64,000 nucleotides of DNA, taken from Tritrichomonas musculus. Its lineage: Eukaryota > Parabasalia > Tritrichomonadida > Tritrichomonadidae. The DNA is taken from positions 6,309,501-6,373,500 of the forward strand of contig JAPFFF010000005.1 in assembly GCA_039105265.1 (NCBI GenBank), in the 5' to 3' direction. Under the pieces are notes generated by a model that worked only from the letters and a program-made list of their open reading frames with translations, was not told where the DNA came from and ran no database searches. Positions 20,648 through 30,263 of this stretch are shown here, piece by piece (positions within the stretch are counted from its first letter, which is position 1; each line of letters begins with the position of its first letter). Position numbers and translations under genes: made by a program.

Positions 20648-21489
20648 ATAAATTTTTAAACTTTTTCAAAAGATCATTTATAAAAAAATTGTTAATATCT
20701 TCAAGAATCGTTCAATTCCTTGTTTATTTATACCACATTGCTGGTCTTATAGTTTGCCTTTACTCAAAAACATCTTTACATCATTTACTATTCATAGATT
20801 ATAATTTTGCTAAAGGATTATTATTTCCATTTTTGATTGCCATTGCATGTTTTTTTTATTTTTTGACATGTACTGGCCCAGGATTTGCCACAAGTGATGA
20901 ATCACCATTTATTCAAGATCCTGAGCACTCTTGGCACTGTTCAATATGCAACATTACTCCTCCTCTACGAACTACGCATTGCCGAAAATGTGGGAGATGT
21001 GTTCTTCGCAGAGATCATCACTGTCCATGGCTAGGTACTTGTGTTGGTCTTAATAATCATTTATTTTTTGTATTGTACCTTATTTTTGATTCAATTGTAT
21101 TCATTATATTTATTAAGGAAACTTATCCTGTGACTAAATTGAATGATGATTCATTCATCCAATGGTTTTTCACAAGTTTTCTTTGTGCCATTATTTGTGC
21201 TGTTGGCGTTTTTGGTTTTCTTCAATCTTTCCTATTATTACCATTCCATATTTTCTTGATTCTTATGAATAAAACCACATGGGAATCAATTAAATCAGAT
21301 CATATTTCATATCTAAAAGGATGGTATTCAACAATTGGCCCTTTTAGTCGTGGAATCTTACTTAATATTAAAGAATTTGTAACAATGAGATGGAAAAATC
21401 CAACTTATCAATTCCCTTCTGGCTCAAGAATGGAAATATGGAAAGAAGAAAACTCTTTTCTTGTTAATGATAAATATGAATGTTGCTAA
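20623..21489 (+). CDS. DHHC-type palmitoyltransferase
   Basis: A frame of 288 residues with the DHHC cysteine-rich domain at about residues 105-145: CSIC, then RTTHCRKCGRCVLRRDHHCP, with the active DHHC at residues 131-134. Membrane segments lie at about 30-48, 66-84, 146-165 and 178-212. The enzyme would transfer palmitate to cysteines of cytosolic or membrane proteins at Golgi or plasma membrane. A TTxE-like tail is not obvious. The start is a problem: no in-frame ATG lies between the preceding stop and the DHHC motif. The frame opens at a non-ATG codon that overlaps the divergent neighbour. Either a short 5' exon is missing, a non-AUG start is used, or the sequence has an indel upstream. 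Product is secure; the N-terminus is not. Confidence 0.9.
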   Translation: MSLLNLFPYKFLNFFKRSFIKKLLISSRIVQFLVYLYHIAGLIVCLYSKTSLHHLLFIDYNFAKGLLFPFLIAIACFFYFLTCTGPGFATSDESPFIQDPEHSWHCSICNITPPLRTTHCRKCGRCVLRRDHHCPWLGTCVGLNNHLFFVLYLIFDSIVFIIFIKETYPVTKLNDDSFIQWFFTSFLCAIICAVGVFGFLQSFLLLPFHIFLILMNKTTWESIKSDHISYLKGWYSTIGPFSRGILLNIKEFVTMRWKNPTYQFPSGSRMEIWKEENSFLVNDKYECC

Positions 21490-21907
21490 AAAATAAATAT
21501 TTAATTATATTCTGTATTTTGCATATGAAAACTTGATGTATTCAATTTTATTCTTTATAGATAAATAATCAGTGAATTTTTTTCCAAAATTTTTGTTTTA
21601 TCTCATATCGATTGCAAAGATAAAACAAAAAAATTAAGTGCAAGTCCTCACTTCACCACAAATGCGTTGAATTTTAAAAACTTGATATTTTCTTTTCATA
21701 TATAAAAGTGAATACCATTTTGATGATGCTTATAAATTGGTGTTTTTACTAAAAATAAAGGAAGTTATGTAATATTTTGGAATACATATATAATTCAAAG
21801 TTATCAAGCGCAATTCAAACATTATACAAAAAAAAATATATTCATAATTATGGATAATACGGGTTTTAATAATATAAAAATCAAATAAAACTAATTTTTT
21901 TGAGGAC
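21490..21907. other. intergenic with one hairpin
   Basis: AT-rich spacer between convergent genes. A hairpin near 21,590-21,635 pairs TTTTTGTTTTATCT with AGATAAAACAAAAA and could mark transcript 3' ends. No reading frame is supported. Confidence 0.4.
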
Positions 21908-22186
21908 TTATATACTATTTTTATAAGCTTGTGCAATTAAAAATATTAAGCACAAAATGACAAAGATTTGGGGTGAATAAATTGAAACATTTGTATTTTT
22001 GTTGATTTCATAAAGTTCATCTGTCATTTTATTGATCTTGTCTTCAAGCTGATCAACTAATTGTTTCTGCTCTATAACTTTATTTGATAAGTCTTCTATT
22101 TGTTGTCCTATGTTGTGATTTTCTTTTTGTGTTGGTTGCGAGTCTGTTAATTCGTTTTCTTGTTGAGTTTGATTTTCTGTGCTCAT
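21908..22186 (-). CDS. small coiled-coil tail-anchored protein
   Basis: A protein of 92 residues. Residues 1-25 are Gln- and Glu-rich and polar. Residues about 28-62 form a coiled coil (IEDLSNKVIEQKQLVDQLED followed by KINKMTDELYEI). Residues about 71-86 (IFVILCLIFLIAQAY) form a C-terminal membrane anchor with a basic end. The layout is that of a cytosol-facing organelle receptor or tether. I do not recognise a family. The start is an ATG with an in-frame stop upstream. Confidence 0.65.
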   Translation of the reverse strand: MSTENQTQQENELTDSQPTQKENHNIGQQIEDLSNKVIEQKQLVDQLEDKINKMTDELYEINKNTNVSIYSPQIFVILCLIFLIAQAYKNSI

Positions 22187-22456
22187 TTAAAATCTTTTTT
22201 TCAAATAACATATCATTAATCAGTTTAAAAATTATTTTTTCTTCAATTGGATGAAATAATCATCCAAATTAATTTTATGATTTCAAATTGATTGAGCTAT
22301 GGTAGAAAATAAGAGAAAAGTTTTTGTTTCTAAAGATTCAATAAAATCATTATGCTCATTACTTCCTTTTGAATTTATGAATTAACGAAAATATGTTTTA
22401 CTAACAAAATATTATATATTAAAAATCATATGATGTTATATTATATATATATTTCT

Positions 22457-23995
22457 TTAACAAATTAATTTTGTTGTTTTTGAAGATACAACAAATACAA
22501 ACCAAGCTATCAATCCTATGGATAGCATCATAAATGTTGGAACTATAACAGACACAGTTGATAGTGACTCGTATTCTTTTGATCTCGCTAGTGAATCGCA
22601 ATACTTCCCCGCATAACGATCATTGCATACGCAGTTATGAAGATAAACTCTCCCACGCTTACATTTTTTATCAATTGATAGCCATTCTATTAAAGTTGTC
22701 AATACTGTATTACGTGCATTTATGAGTTCTGGACTATCATCAACTCCTTGAGGTTCATTTGCCGAAATATCCCAATCTGAATAATTCAGAAGCATGATTT
22801 CTTTTCTATCATTATCTATATCACTAGTTGTATCATATAATAATTGTTGATTTCTGCCTCTAATTGCATTTGTATAAATAACAGATTGAACTCCAGACTT
22901 TGATCCACCATGTTTCAAGTTAAAATAACTTTTGTCTTGGAGCGTTTTATTAAAAAGTGGAACACATATATTATCACTAACATAATTTGTCTGAATTTTG
23001 AATGGGAGAATTCGTTTGATTGAATCGAGTGGAGTTGATACAGGAATCCAACCTAGTTCATTGCAATCCAAAAATGATTTGAGATGTTTGTATCTTTTTG
23101 TCTCATCGACTGGATTAGTTGGCCATGTAGGATTGTAATCAACTAAATTTTTACTGAGATTATAAAGTGCTGATCTTGCGTTTGAAAAGAAGTTATTTTT
23201 GTTTAGGTTTGAACAAAAATTCCTTAAAGGATCAATATCAGTTGACATCCACAAGTCAATCAAATCATAAATCAAATTTGAAATTGCATAAAGAACATTT
23301 CCATTTATGGGAAACATTTCACTTGTTATATTAAAATACTGATAAGTTTCATTAATGAAAGTTTCATTATTCGAAAAAAATTGATCGCCAACTGTTCTCA
23401 TATTAATTGAAACGGTTCCTAAACAATCTGGAAAATACTCATTCAGAATTGAGGTATGAAAAGTTTCTTCGCTAAAATGATTATTGGAAGCTAGTAATGG
23501 AGCAGAAATCGCCCAAACTGAATCAATCAATTCTGGATATTGTCGTTTTGTCCATACTGCGATAGATCCACCATATCCATCGCCAGCAAGAAGGATGCGA
23601 CAATTTTGATCATGGCATTTATATTTTTTTAGATAATTAGTAAAAGCGCCAACATCATCTACAATCTGATCAATAGTTAAATATTTTAATGAATTAGGTG
23701 AAAGGTCTTGAAAAGGTAAAGACTTTCCGCAAAATCGATGTTCAAGAAAAAAAATATCCGAATCTGTACGGTTTGCAATCTGCCTAATTGTATTGGTTTT
23801 ATGAGGAGTGATGCATTCATCTAATGAATACAGCCCGCAAATGTAAATAATAATTGATGAAAAATTATTTCTTTCAACAAATGCCGAATAACGTTGATCA
23901 AACTTGCCTAATATGCCATCATTATCATTGGTATGATCAATATCTTGGCGAAATGTTGCACAAGCAATGAAATTAATAAATAAAGTGAGCATCAA
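22457..23995 (-). CDS. S28 serine-carboxypeptidase homologue lacking its catalytic triad, membrane-anchored
   Basis: A protein of 512 residues with an N-terminal hydrophobic signal (MMLTLFINFIACATF), the S28 core, an EGF-like Cys cluster at about 448-468 (CKRGRVYLHNCVCND...YCDS) and a membrane helix at about 480-502, so type I at the surface or lysosome. Family landmarks are clear: LEHRFCGKSLPF near residue 84, YLTIDQIVDDV near 105, and YGGSIAVW at 141. S28 enzymes (lysosomal Pro-X carboxypeptidase, DPP7) use Ser in GGSYGG; here residues 138-143 read GDGYGG, so the nucleophile is Gly140. The usual DPW and the late histidine also look absent in the expected C-terminal blocks. It is therefore probably a non-catalytic binding protein. 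Sequencing error cannot explain three separate losses. Confidence 0.85.
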   Translation of the reverse strand: MMLTLFINFIACATFRQDIDHTNDNDGILGKFDQRYSAFVERNNFSSIIIYICGLYSLDECITPHKTNTIRQIANRTDSDIFFLEHRFCGKSLPFQDLSPNSLKYLTIDQIVDDVGAFTNYLKKYKCHDQNCRILLAGDGYGGSIAVWTKRQYPELIDSVWAISAPLLASNNHFSEETFHTSILNEYFPDCLGTVSINMRTVGDQFFSNNETFINETYQYFNITSEMFPINGNVLYAISNLIYDLIDLWMSTDIDPLRNFCSNLNKNNFFSNARSALYNLSKNLVDYNPTWPTNPVDETKRYKHLKSFLDCNELGWIPVSTPLDSIKRILPFKIQTNYVSDNICVPLFNKTLQDKSYFNLKHGGSKSGVQSVIYTNAIRGRNQQLLYDTTSDIDNDRKEIMLLNYSDWDISANEPQGVDDSPELINARNTVLTTLIEWLSIDKKCKRGRVYLHNCVCNDRYAGKYCDSLARSKEYESLSTVSVIVPTFMMLSIGLIAWFVFVVSSKTTKLIC

Positions 23996-24272
23996 TAAAT
24001 TTATTTTGATATCAATATAAATTTAAAAAAAAAAAAAATATAAATTTATTGACTAATATTCGATAAATGTGAAAAAAGATATTAAATATATAAATTATAT
24101 TTTTCATGCTATTAAATTTTTTATAATCAATATCTATACATATCAAATTTATAGCAAAAAAAGATTTCTAATTTAATATAAAATATGGAGTAATTCATTC
24201 ACTTTTTCAAAAGTAACCATAAGAAAAAAAAAATTTCAAAGTCAATCAATAATTTTTTTAAAAACGAGTCAA

Positions 24273-26504
24273 ATGTCTTCCTCATCAGAAGCAAACGAAA
24301 GCGCAAACTTAATGGACGAATTGAGGCATGTTCAACTTCTTCTCAAACGTGAAGACATTTTTATCGATTTTCAAAGCCACGAAATCCAAGAATTAAATTT
24401 AAATCTCCGTACAGAATCACAAAAAGTATTATATCTTCAAAAGTTTCTTTTATTTTTGCACATGACATCAATGGGCAATAGGGCAGTCAATTTAACACCA
24501 AAATTTTTTGATTCTTTATTCAAAGAATTTCCAGAAAAGGCTACTCCTACACCTCCGCTAACACCAGCTCAAATTACATCATTTAACCGAGTTATTTCTT
24601 CATTTGTCGATTCACTGCCAAGGCTAGCTAAAGCATGCTCGAATATAGCTAAAAACAAGCCAGATTTGGTTGATCAGATGGCTTTTTCAACTATCCCAGG
24701 TCTTTTTGGTTATCTTTGGAGTGCCGAGTCAGCTGAGAAATTTAATCAATTTATGAAAGAGATAATTGATAATTATAACGATATTGCACCTCTCTTTGTT
24801 AGAATTATTTTTGCGCTTCCTCAATTTAGGCAATTTTTCGATGCCGTTGTAAGTGGTGAAAGTAATCTCTCTAATATGATTCCAAATGTTATGGATGAAG
24901 AATCAGCATCCAAGTTTTGTCAAGAATTCCTCAAAAAATGGAAAGAATCAGCTCAATTTTGTCCAAATGTTGTTAAAGAATGTCTTTCATTTTCTTCTGA
25001 TCCAGCAAAAATGCTTCTTGATTCATTCTTTATTCCAGCTTTCGAATCACCTCGTACTTTTGGAATTATTCCACTTTCATTGCGAATGGGCAAGGAATCA
25101 ACGCAATTGATCACTAAAGGAATTGAATCTATTATAAATGATCTTTGGGAAGTTCTCAAAAACGTTGAAACACCTTCAACATTACCATCTTCACAAAAAT
25201 TATCCAATATTCTTTCAGATCTTGGAAAATCAGCTCTTTTCTCATCAAAAGATTTGGATGTTTTAATAGCTCTTGTTGATAGTGTTAATGAAGATAATAA
25301 TGGTAATGATGGATTTCCAGTCAAACGTGAATTACTTGAAAATTCAATTGAAAAAGATGAATATTTGCCATTCTCATTTACATTACCTACTGTTCAAGAC
25401 GTCCAGAGAGTTCAAAATAACGGTGAGCCAGCCTCGCCTGAAGACGATATCGAAAAACAGCTCAGAGAAATGCTTACAGGCGTTGATGTCATTCCTCTAG
25501 CAGCGCAATCTAGTGGAACTTTAGATATGGTGGATTTATTAAAGAATCAAGTTCAACTTGCACGTCCAGATCATAGATTATTATTAGAAATGAAGATTGA
25601 TGACTTTGAAAGTGCTCGTAAAAAGTTGGAAAATAAGTGGAAATTCCAAGATTTCTTAAACCTTCTTCGTCGTAAATTCGAAGAAAGACAACCTCAGCGT
25701 CTTGAAAAGTTGGAAAAAATTTCTCTTTATAATACAGAATATAGTCAAATGGGCCAACTTTCAAAATCATTGAAAAAGTCTATTGATGTATACCGAGATG
25801 TTCTTCGTTTCCATCTTGTTGAGCAATGGTTGAATGAAGCAAATCCACTTAGTGAAATATCTGATAATTTATGTAAGAACCCACAAGCGTTTGCTGAATT
25901 TTTCCGAAACATTATTGCTCAATTAAAGCAATGGTGTACTGCACATAACTATACATTAACAATGAATCAAGAAATTATTCATAATATTGTCATGCGCGAA
26001 ATACCTGAAGAGAAATTCCTTCAGATGCATCCTGAACTAGTTGAAATGGATCGTCTTTGTTGTCAAGGAATTCATGACAAAAAAGATGAACTGTTACGTC
26101 AAAATACCTTTGATTTCACTTCTACATTCCAAGAAAATCCAAAATTATTAGAAAGTGCACAAAATCAACTTCAACAAGCATTTGATGCACCATTACCTCT
26201 TGTTAAGCTTCAATATTTCACTGAAGCTCTTAACACTTTGGTCTTTGTTTTAACTTTTGAAGGTCATAAAGAAATTGGTGCTGACCAATGGTTGCCAATG
26301 ACGATTCTGCTTTTAGTTCTTGCGGAACCAAAGAGATTGCCATCAACAATCAAATACATAGATCACTTTGTGAAGAGCCTTACCGAAGATAATAATGATA
26401 TTAGGTTGATCTCAGAAAAGACAGAGTACGCTTTCACAATGGTTAAATCAACTCTCATGCATTTTCAAAAGTCAATTGATGGAATAGTTATTGGTGAAGA
26501 ATAA
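24273..26504 (+). CDS. VPS9-domain Rab guanine-nucleotide exchange factor
   Basis: A protein of 743 residues. Residues about 10-60 are helical (DELRHVQLLLKREDIFI). Residues about 70-350 are a helical region that could correspond to a RasGAP-like fold, as in GAPVD1/RME-6; no arginine finger is visible to me. Residues about 620-735 match the VPS9 domain: PLPLVKLQYFTEALNTL, then GADQWLPMTILLLVLAEPKR, then STIKYIDHFVKSL and TEYAFTMVKSTL. The family Asp and Pro (aDdllPil) are present as ADQWLPM. VPS9 proteins load GTP onto Rab5-type GTPases on early endosomes. The ATG at 24,273 lies after an upstream AT-rich leader with TCAAATG. Antisense frames here are shadows. Confidence 0.85.
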   Translation: MSSSSEANESANLMDELRHVQLLLKREDIFIDFQSHEIQELNLNLRTESQKVLYLQKFLLFLHMTSMGNRAVNLTPKFFDSLFKEFPEKATPTPPLTPAQITSFNRVISSFVDSLPRLAKACSNIAKNKPDLVDQMAFSTIPGLFGYLWSAESAEKFNQFMKEIIDNYNDIAPLFVRIIFALPQFRQFFDAVVSGESNLSNMIPNVMDEESASKFCQEFLKKWKESAQFCPNVVKECLSFSSDPAKMLLDSFFIPAFESPRTFGIIPLSLRMGKESTQLITKGIESIINDLWEVLKNVETPSTLPSSQKLSNILSDLGKSALFSSKDLDVLIALVDSVNEDNNGNDGFPVKRELLENSIEKDEYLPFSFTLPTVQDVQRVQNNGEPASPEDDIEKQLREMLTGVDVIPLAAQSSGTLDMVDLLKNQVQLARPDHRLLLEMKIDDFESARKKLENKWKFQDFLNLLRRKFEERQPQRLEKLEKISLYNTEYSQMGQLSKSLKKSIDVYRDVLRFHLVEQWLNEANPLSEISDNLCKNPQAFAEFFRNIIAQLKQWCTAHNYTLTMNQEIIHNIVMREIPEEKFLQMHPELVEMDRLCCQGIHDKKDELLRQNTFDFTSTFQENPKLLESAQNQLQQAFDAPLPLVKLQYFTEALNTLVFVLTFEGHKEIGADQWLPMTILLLVLAEPKRLPSTIKYIDHFVKSLTEDNNDIRLISEKTEYAFTMVKSTLMHFQKSIDGIVIGEE

Positions 26505-27524
26505 AAAATAATGAAATGAATAATATTTATAGTTATCAATTTTTTTTAATTAATTAAGAAAAAAATATATAATTGATTTGCCTTTTAGGCTAAAAAAATG
26601 TTTCAGTATTTGGCGTAATTTGCCTCAAATATTTCATAAAATTTTAGGTCAAGAATCAAAACGTAATTTACCCAAAGCCCAAAAAGATCATTTTTTAGAA
26701 GTTTTTTTGGGTTTTTTACATTTTTGTATTTATGTCCCTGGTTGGCTTTCAACGCCCCAAAAAACCCAAAATAATTTTAATACTTTTCTAATTAATATTT
26801 TAATTATTTTTAACAACATATTTTTTAGTTAGTTTTTTGATTCTTTATTTTCAATTTTACGAATTGTTATTGATTTAAAATAAAATATTCAAGAAAAGTT
26901 AATATTCAAGATTTTTTATTTCAATTTTTTGAAAAAAGAGAGGTTTTCACGAAGAAAACTAGCCTAGCAATTTAATTCTAACTTATTTATTTTATTTTAA
27001 TAATATGTAATTAAGATTAATTACAAATTTTATATGAATCCATGTGTTTATTTTCAAGATATTGCTTAAGCATTTTTTTGTGAGAAAAAAAAAACTATTT
27101 TCAATATATTTCGTTATTTATTTGGAATTTTAAATGAAAGATTTTCTATTAAACAATATAAAATATCTCAATATATATTTATATTGACATTAAATAATTA
27201 TAAATTAAAACATATATCGATTAATAATATTTTGAATAAAAAATTATTTAGATATTAACCTATTTTTATTTCAAAAAAAATATTTATTTAAAAGTATTAG
27301 TTTTTCACAAAATTTGTGAACACTTTTGTGAAATCCTTTGAAAAAAAACTAATTTTGATTTATTTGTTAGAAAAAATGAATATTAATAGAATTATTTAAA
27401 TGTTTAGCAAATTATTTGATTCAAATTATCGGCATTTTCTATTATATATATATATATATATATTTAGAAATATATATTTTATCCAATATCTGTAAAATTT
27501 CAATTTATTATTTTTTTTTGTTGA
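26505..27524. other. gene-free AT-rich spacer before the outer element
   Basis: About 1 kb between the VPS9 gene and the Polinton-like element. It contains a (TA)n run near 27,445-27,463. A frame at 26,578-26,832 lacks a start codon of its own and resembles no protein I know. Confidence 0.5.
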
Positions 27525-27691
27525 GTAGTAGTGTGAAATGGTGATTCTGGGCTTTCACCCCAAAATCCCCATTTCAGAATTAAATGACAAATGAATGAAT
27601 AATTTATGCATGATTTGAATGTTAGTTTTAATTTTAGAATTAATGTTAGAATTTATGTTAGAATTTATTTTATCACCAACGAAAAAGAAAG

Positions 27692-27943
27692 ATGACAGCA
27701 ACTAATGCATACATTGAATACAAACAATACATTGATAAATGTGTTTCAGAAATGAATGAATGTAAGGACAATCAAAAACGTGAAGATTTACTTCGATACA
27801 TTAATCATTGTCAAAATGATATTCAAACATTATACGATATTGGTGATTTTGATTTAGAGCTTAGTGCACTCGAACCTGAACCCGAACCTGAACTCATATC
27901 TGATGGAGAATATACTGATGAACAAAGGAAATGCGATATGTAA
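27692..27943 (+). CDS. small acidic protein of the outer element
   Basis: A protein of 83 residues, first gene inside the left end of the outer element. It is helical and polar up to about residue 60, then has an acidic EPEPEPE stretch. The ATG follows a TTTATTTTATCACC stretch like the leader of other genes in the element. I do not recognise it. Its end overlaps the next frame by about 40 bases. Confidence 0.5.
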   Translation: MTATNAYIEYKQYIDKCVSEMNECKDNQKREDLLRYINHCQNDIQTLYDIGDFDLELSALEPEPEPELISDGEYTDEQRKCDM

Positions 27944-28601
27944 TTCGCTAATCAATTCATTTCTGAGTACAATAATGACAACATTAACTATAACTTTGAT
28001 TCAGATACTCCAATGTTTTAATTCATTCTACCATGAATCATTAATGATTCGGCTTCATTTTGAAGCCTTTATTTTTCAAACAATTCCAAAAATAATTGAA
28101 ACCATTATTGCAAATATTTTTACTGCAACGCAAATGACAAAGTTAACGTACAATTCAATCACTAAATTTGTTGAAACCATTAGTAAATACACTAAACAAA
28201 ACCATTCATGTACACCAAATAGTGCAAACGTTTACTTCGAAGGTAAGGATGCATTTAAGAACAAGTATAAACAACTCTGCATTAAGCCTGTATTCATTGA
28301 ATTGTTCGTCTTTGAAGACAAAAAGATATACATTAATCACAAGCAAATACTTGAAATTTATGACAAGCAATTATGTATATCATTCAGTGAATCTGATAAA
28401 CGATCTTTACCTAAGAACAAGTCAAAAATGTTTATATTAAATGTTGACTTTGAAGCTCAAGAATATAAAGAAATCGTTTATTACCCATCAGAGATTCATC
28501 AATGCTTAAATCAACAAAACATTAATCGAATCAGAAATCAAATCATTGATGAACCCAAAGACGAATTCATTGAAACCGAAATAGACTCTGATGCATTTTA
28601 A
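27903..28601 (+). CDS. unknown protein of the outer element, start uncertain
   Basis: An open frame of about 230 residues ending 45 bases before the next gene. The first 45 residues are hydrophobic and threonine-rich (FLSTIMTTLTITLIQI). The rest is a mixed alpha/beta protein with YEGKDAFKNKYKQL-like and IYINHKQILEIYDK segments. It overlaps the preceding small gene, and several ATGs near 27,903-27,920 could serve. It resembles no family I know. Its place at the element's left edge, facing the ATPase, would suit an early or regulatory gene, but that is inference. Confidence 0.45.
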   Translation: MENILMNKGNAICNSLINSFLSTIMTTLTITLIQILQCFNSFYHESLMIRLHFEAFIFQTIPKIIETIIANIFTATQMTKLTYNSITKFVETISKYTKQNHSCTPNSANVYFEGKDAFKNKYKQLCIKPVFIELFVFEDKKIYINHKQILEIYDKQLCISFSESDKRSLPKNKSKMFILNVDFEAQEYKEIVYYPSEIHQCLNQQNINRIRNQIIDEPKDEFIETEIDSDAF

Positions 28602-28646
28602 AACGTAAATTCGATTTCATTCATTTTTATTTTTAGTGTCAAGCAA

Positions 28647-29765
28647 ATGACTCAAGAAGTTAATCCATTAGCTGATTTCATGGAAAACTCACTATCTGTT
28701 CAGGATTTGTTAAACATTTATAATAAATATGCACCAGAACCATTAACGATTCAAGAAGTCCAACGTTATTCTAATAGTGATGTTAATGTTGCTAAAACTG
28801 AATTAATTGCAAGGTTTCTTGCTGCCGCTAGAGATGGTCAATTATTGAGAGGTAAAGGATTTGGCAATAATAAAGTCGGTATGAAAGAACTTCAACACAT
28901 CATATTAGATCTTCAACGTGATGTCAAACGTGTAAAGAATGCAATTTCTCCACAAGGTGCAGAAGCATTAGTGGCTCGTCATAATGCAACTAATCCACAT
29001 TCTCCATGGAAACTCAATAAACGTAATCCTAATGCCCCAGCTTCATTACAAAACTTAACTGATGTAAATAATGATGGAATCCCTGATGTAATTATTTCAA
29101 ATCACAATGATTATCCAATGTATGTCAATGGTTATACAACTAAGACTAGTAACTATCCTGTTGCATTACATTATTACGATCAATATCCAACAAGGGAATC
29201 ACGAAAGAATTATCCATTAAATGCATTCAAACAAGATTTATTGAATATTAGTTACGTTGATTCAGGTAATAATTATAACGATTATGGTAATATATCATAT
29301 GAAGCTCCTGAATCTTTTCAAGGTTATAATCTTAGTGGATATAAAGTCAAGCCTTCAAAAAGAATGTCTGCTTATCAACGTTTCCGTAAATTTGTCATTG
29401 GTCCTTATGTTGATAATGTCATTACACAACTCGCTCGAAATAACAATACATTCATTCCAAAGAAATATAAACTTCAATTCCTTGCATCAGCATCCGCTCG
29501 AATTTGGGAATTATATTTGGCTGAAGCATTTTACAATAGACTTGGTGCTCAAACTAAAGACGCTAAAGATAAAATTAAGAAAGAAAATAAGGATCGTCAA
29601 TTCATTGAACAAATATTTAACAATATAGCTAGTACATTAATGCAAGTTGTTGCTGAATTCCATCAAGCTAATCCAAATATTGATTTACGTGCATTATACA
29701 TTAATGAGCAAAATGTTCATCAACAACGTATGGCTGCTGGTCAAGCTCTTAATGATGAAGAATAA
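28647..29765 (+). CDS. unknown virion-like protein of the outer element with a calcium-loop-like motif
   Basis: A protein of 372 residues in the outer element, directly before its ATPase. Residues about 90-105 are basic and helical (DLQRDVKRVKNAI). At about residue 138 stands DVNNDGIPDVI, a D.N.DG..D loop of the dockerin/EF-hand type. The middle is Tyr- and Asn-rich. The last 130 residues are helical (KYKLQFLASASARIWELYLA and onward) and end acidic. The ATG follows TTTTTATTTTTAGTGTCAAGCAAATG, trimmed here to its TTTATTTTT core. Position and the loop shared with the minor-capsid candidate suggest a structural protein. I cannot assign a known family. Confidence 0.55.
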   Translation: MTQEVNPLADFMENSLSVQDLLNIYNKYAPEPLTIQEVQRYSNSDVNVAKTELIARFLAAARDGQLLRGKGFGNNKVGMKELQHIILDLQRDVKRVKNAISPQGAEALVARHNATNPHSPWKLNKRNPNAPASLQNLTDVNNDGIPDVIISNHNDYPMYVNGYTTKTSNYPVALHYYDQYPTRESRKNYPLNAFKQDLLNISYVDSGNNYNDYGNISYEAPESFQGYNLSGYKVKPSKRMSAYQRFRKFVIGPYVDNVITQLARNNNTFIPKKYKLQFLASASARIWELYLAEAFYNRLGAQTKDAKDKIKKENKDRQFIEQIFNNIASTLMQVVAEFHQANPNIDLRALYINEQNVHQQRMAAGQALNDEE

Positions 29766-29788
29766 ATATATCACATGCTCAATAATTA

Positions 29789-30000
29789 ATGTTTATTTTT
29801 GATGAAAACGCATTTATGACAACAGAACCTTCATACAATTTATCATTCATTAGAGACAAAGTTAATGATACATTAAAGTCCAAATCTAATGAAACCAGTA
29901 ATTCATTAATTAAACCAATACATCAAGATATCAAAGTTCGTTACAATTCAGTAAATGTCATCGTTGGCAAACAATCATTAGGCAAAACAGTGATAGCATT
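29789..30000 (+). pseudogene. first part of the outer element's packaging ATPase, cut by the inner element
   Basis: Fossil gene piece of an FtsK/HerA-like (A32-type) DNA-packaging ATPase. The Walker A motif VGKQSLGKT is visible just before the insertion point of the inner element. Packaging ATPases of this family drive DNA into capsids in Polintons, virophages and nucleocytoplasmic viruses. The gene is interrupted by the 13-kb inner element and the remainder lies beyond it. Confidence 0.75.
29996..30000. repeat. target-site duplication GCATT, left copy
   Basis: GCATT stands immediately before the inner element and again immediately after it (43,150-43,154). Five to six base duplications are typical of Polinton/Maverick insertion. 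Confidence 0.9.
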
Positions 30001-30241
30001 AGTAGTATATACTAGTCGGTTTCCGCGGGGCACAGGCTGCCCACGCGTCAACACGAACTAGTTAAAAAAAATAAAAAAAAAAAAAATAAAAAATAAAAAT
30101 AAAAAAAAAAAAACTTCTTCTTCTTTTCATGTTATCCCACCCACCCACCTCAACGCCTACCATCAATGAAACGGCACAGGTACCCCACCCCACAACCGCC
30201 CATCAATGAAACGGCACAGGTACCTGCCCCGAGAATCTCGT
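30001..30241 (+). repeat. left terminal inverted repeat of the inner element
   Basis: About 241 bases. It is layered: a 60-base GC-rich head (CCGCGGGGCACAGGCTGCCC near 30,024), an A-rich tract of about 50 bases, then a C-rich tail in which CATCAATGAAACGGCACAGG followed by TACC occurs twice, 40 bases apart. Base composition is quite unlike the surrounding genome. Confidence 0.95.
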
Positions 30242-30263
30242 ACCTATTTCTTTCTATATGTAA

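Noticed and set aside
26578-26832. 84-residue frame after the VPS9 gene
   Set aside because: No proper start codon and no recognisable domain.
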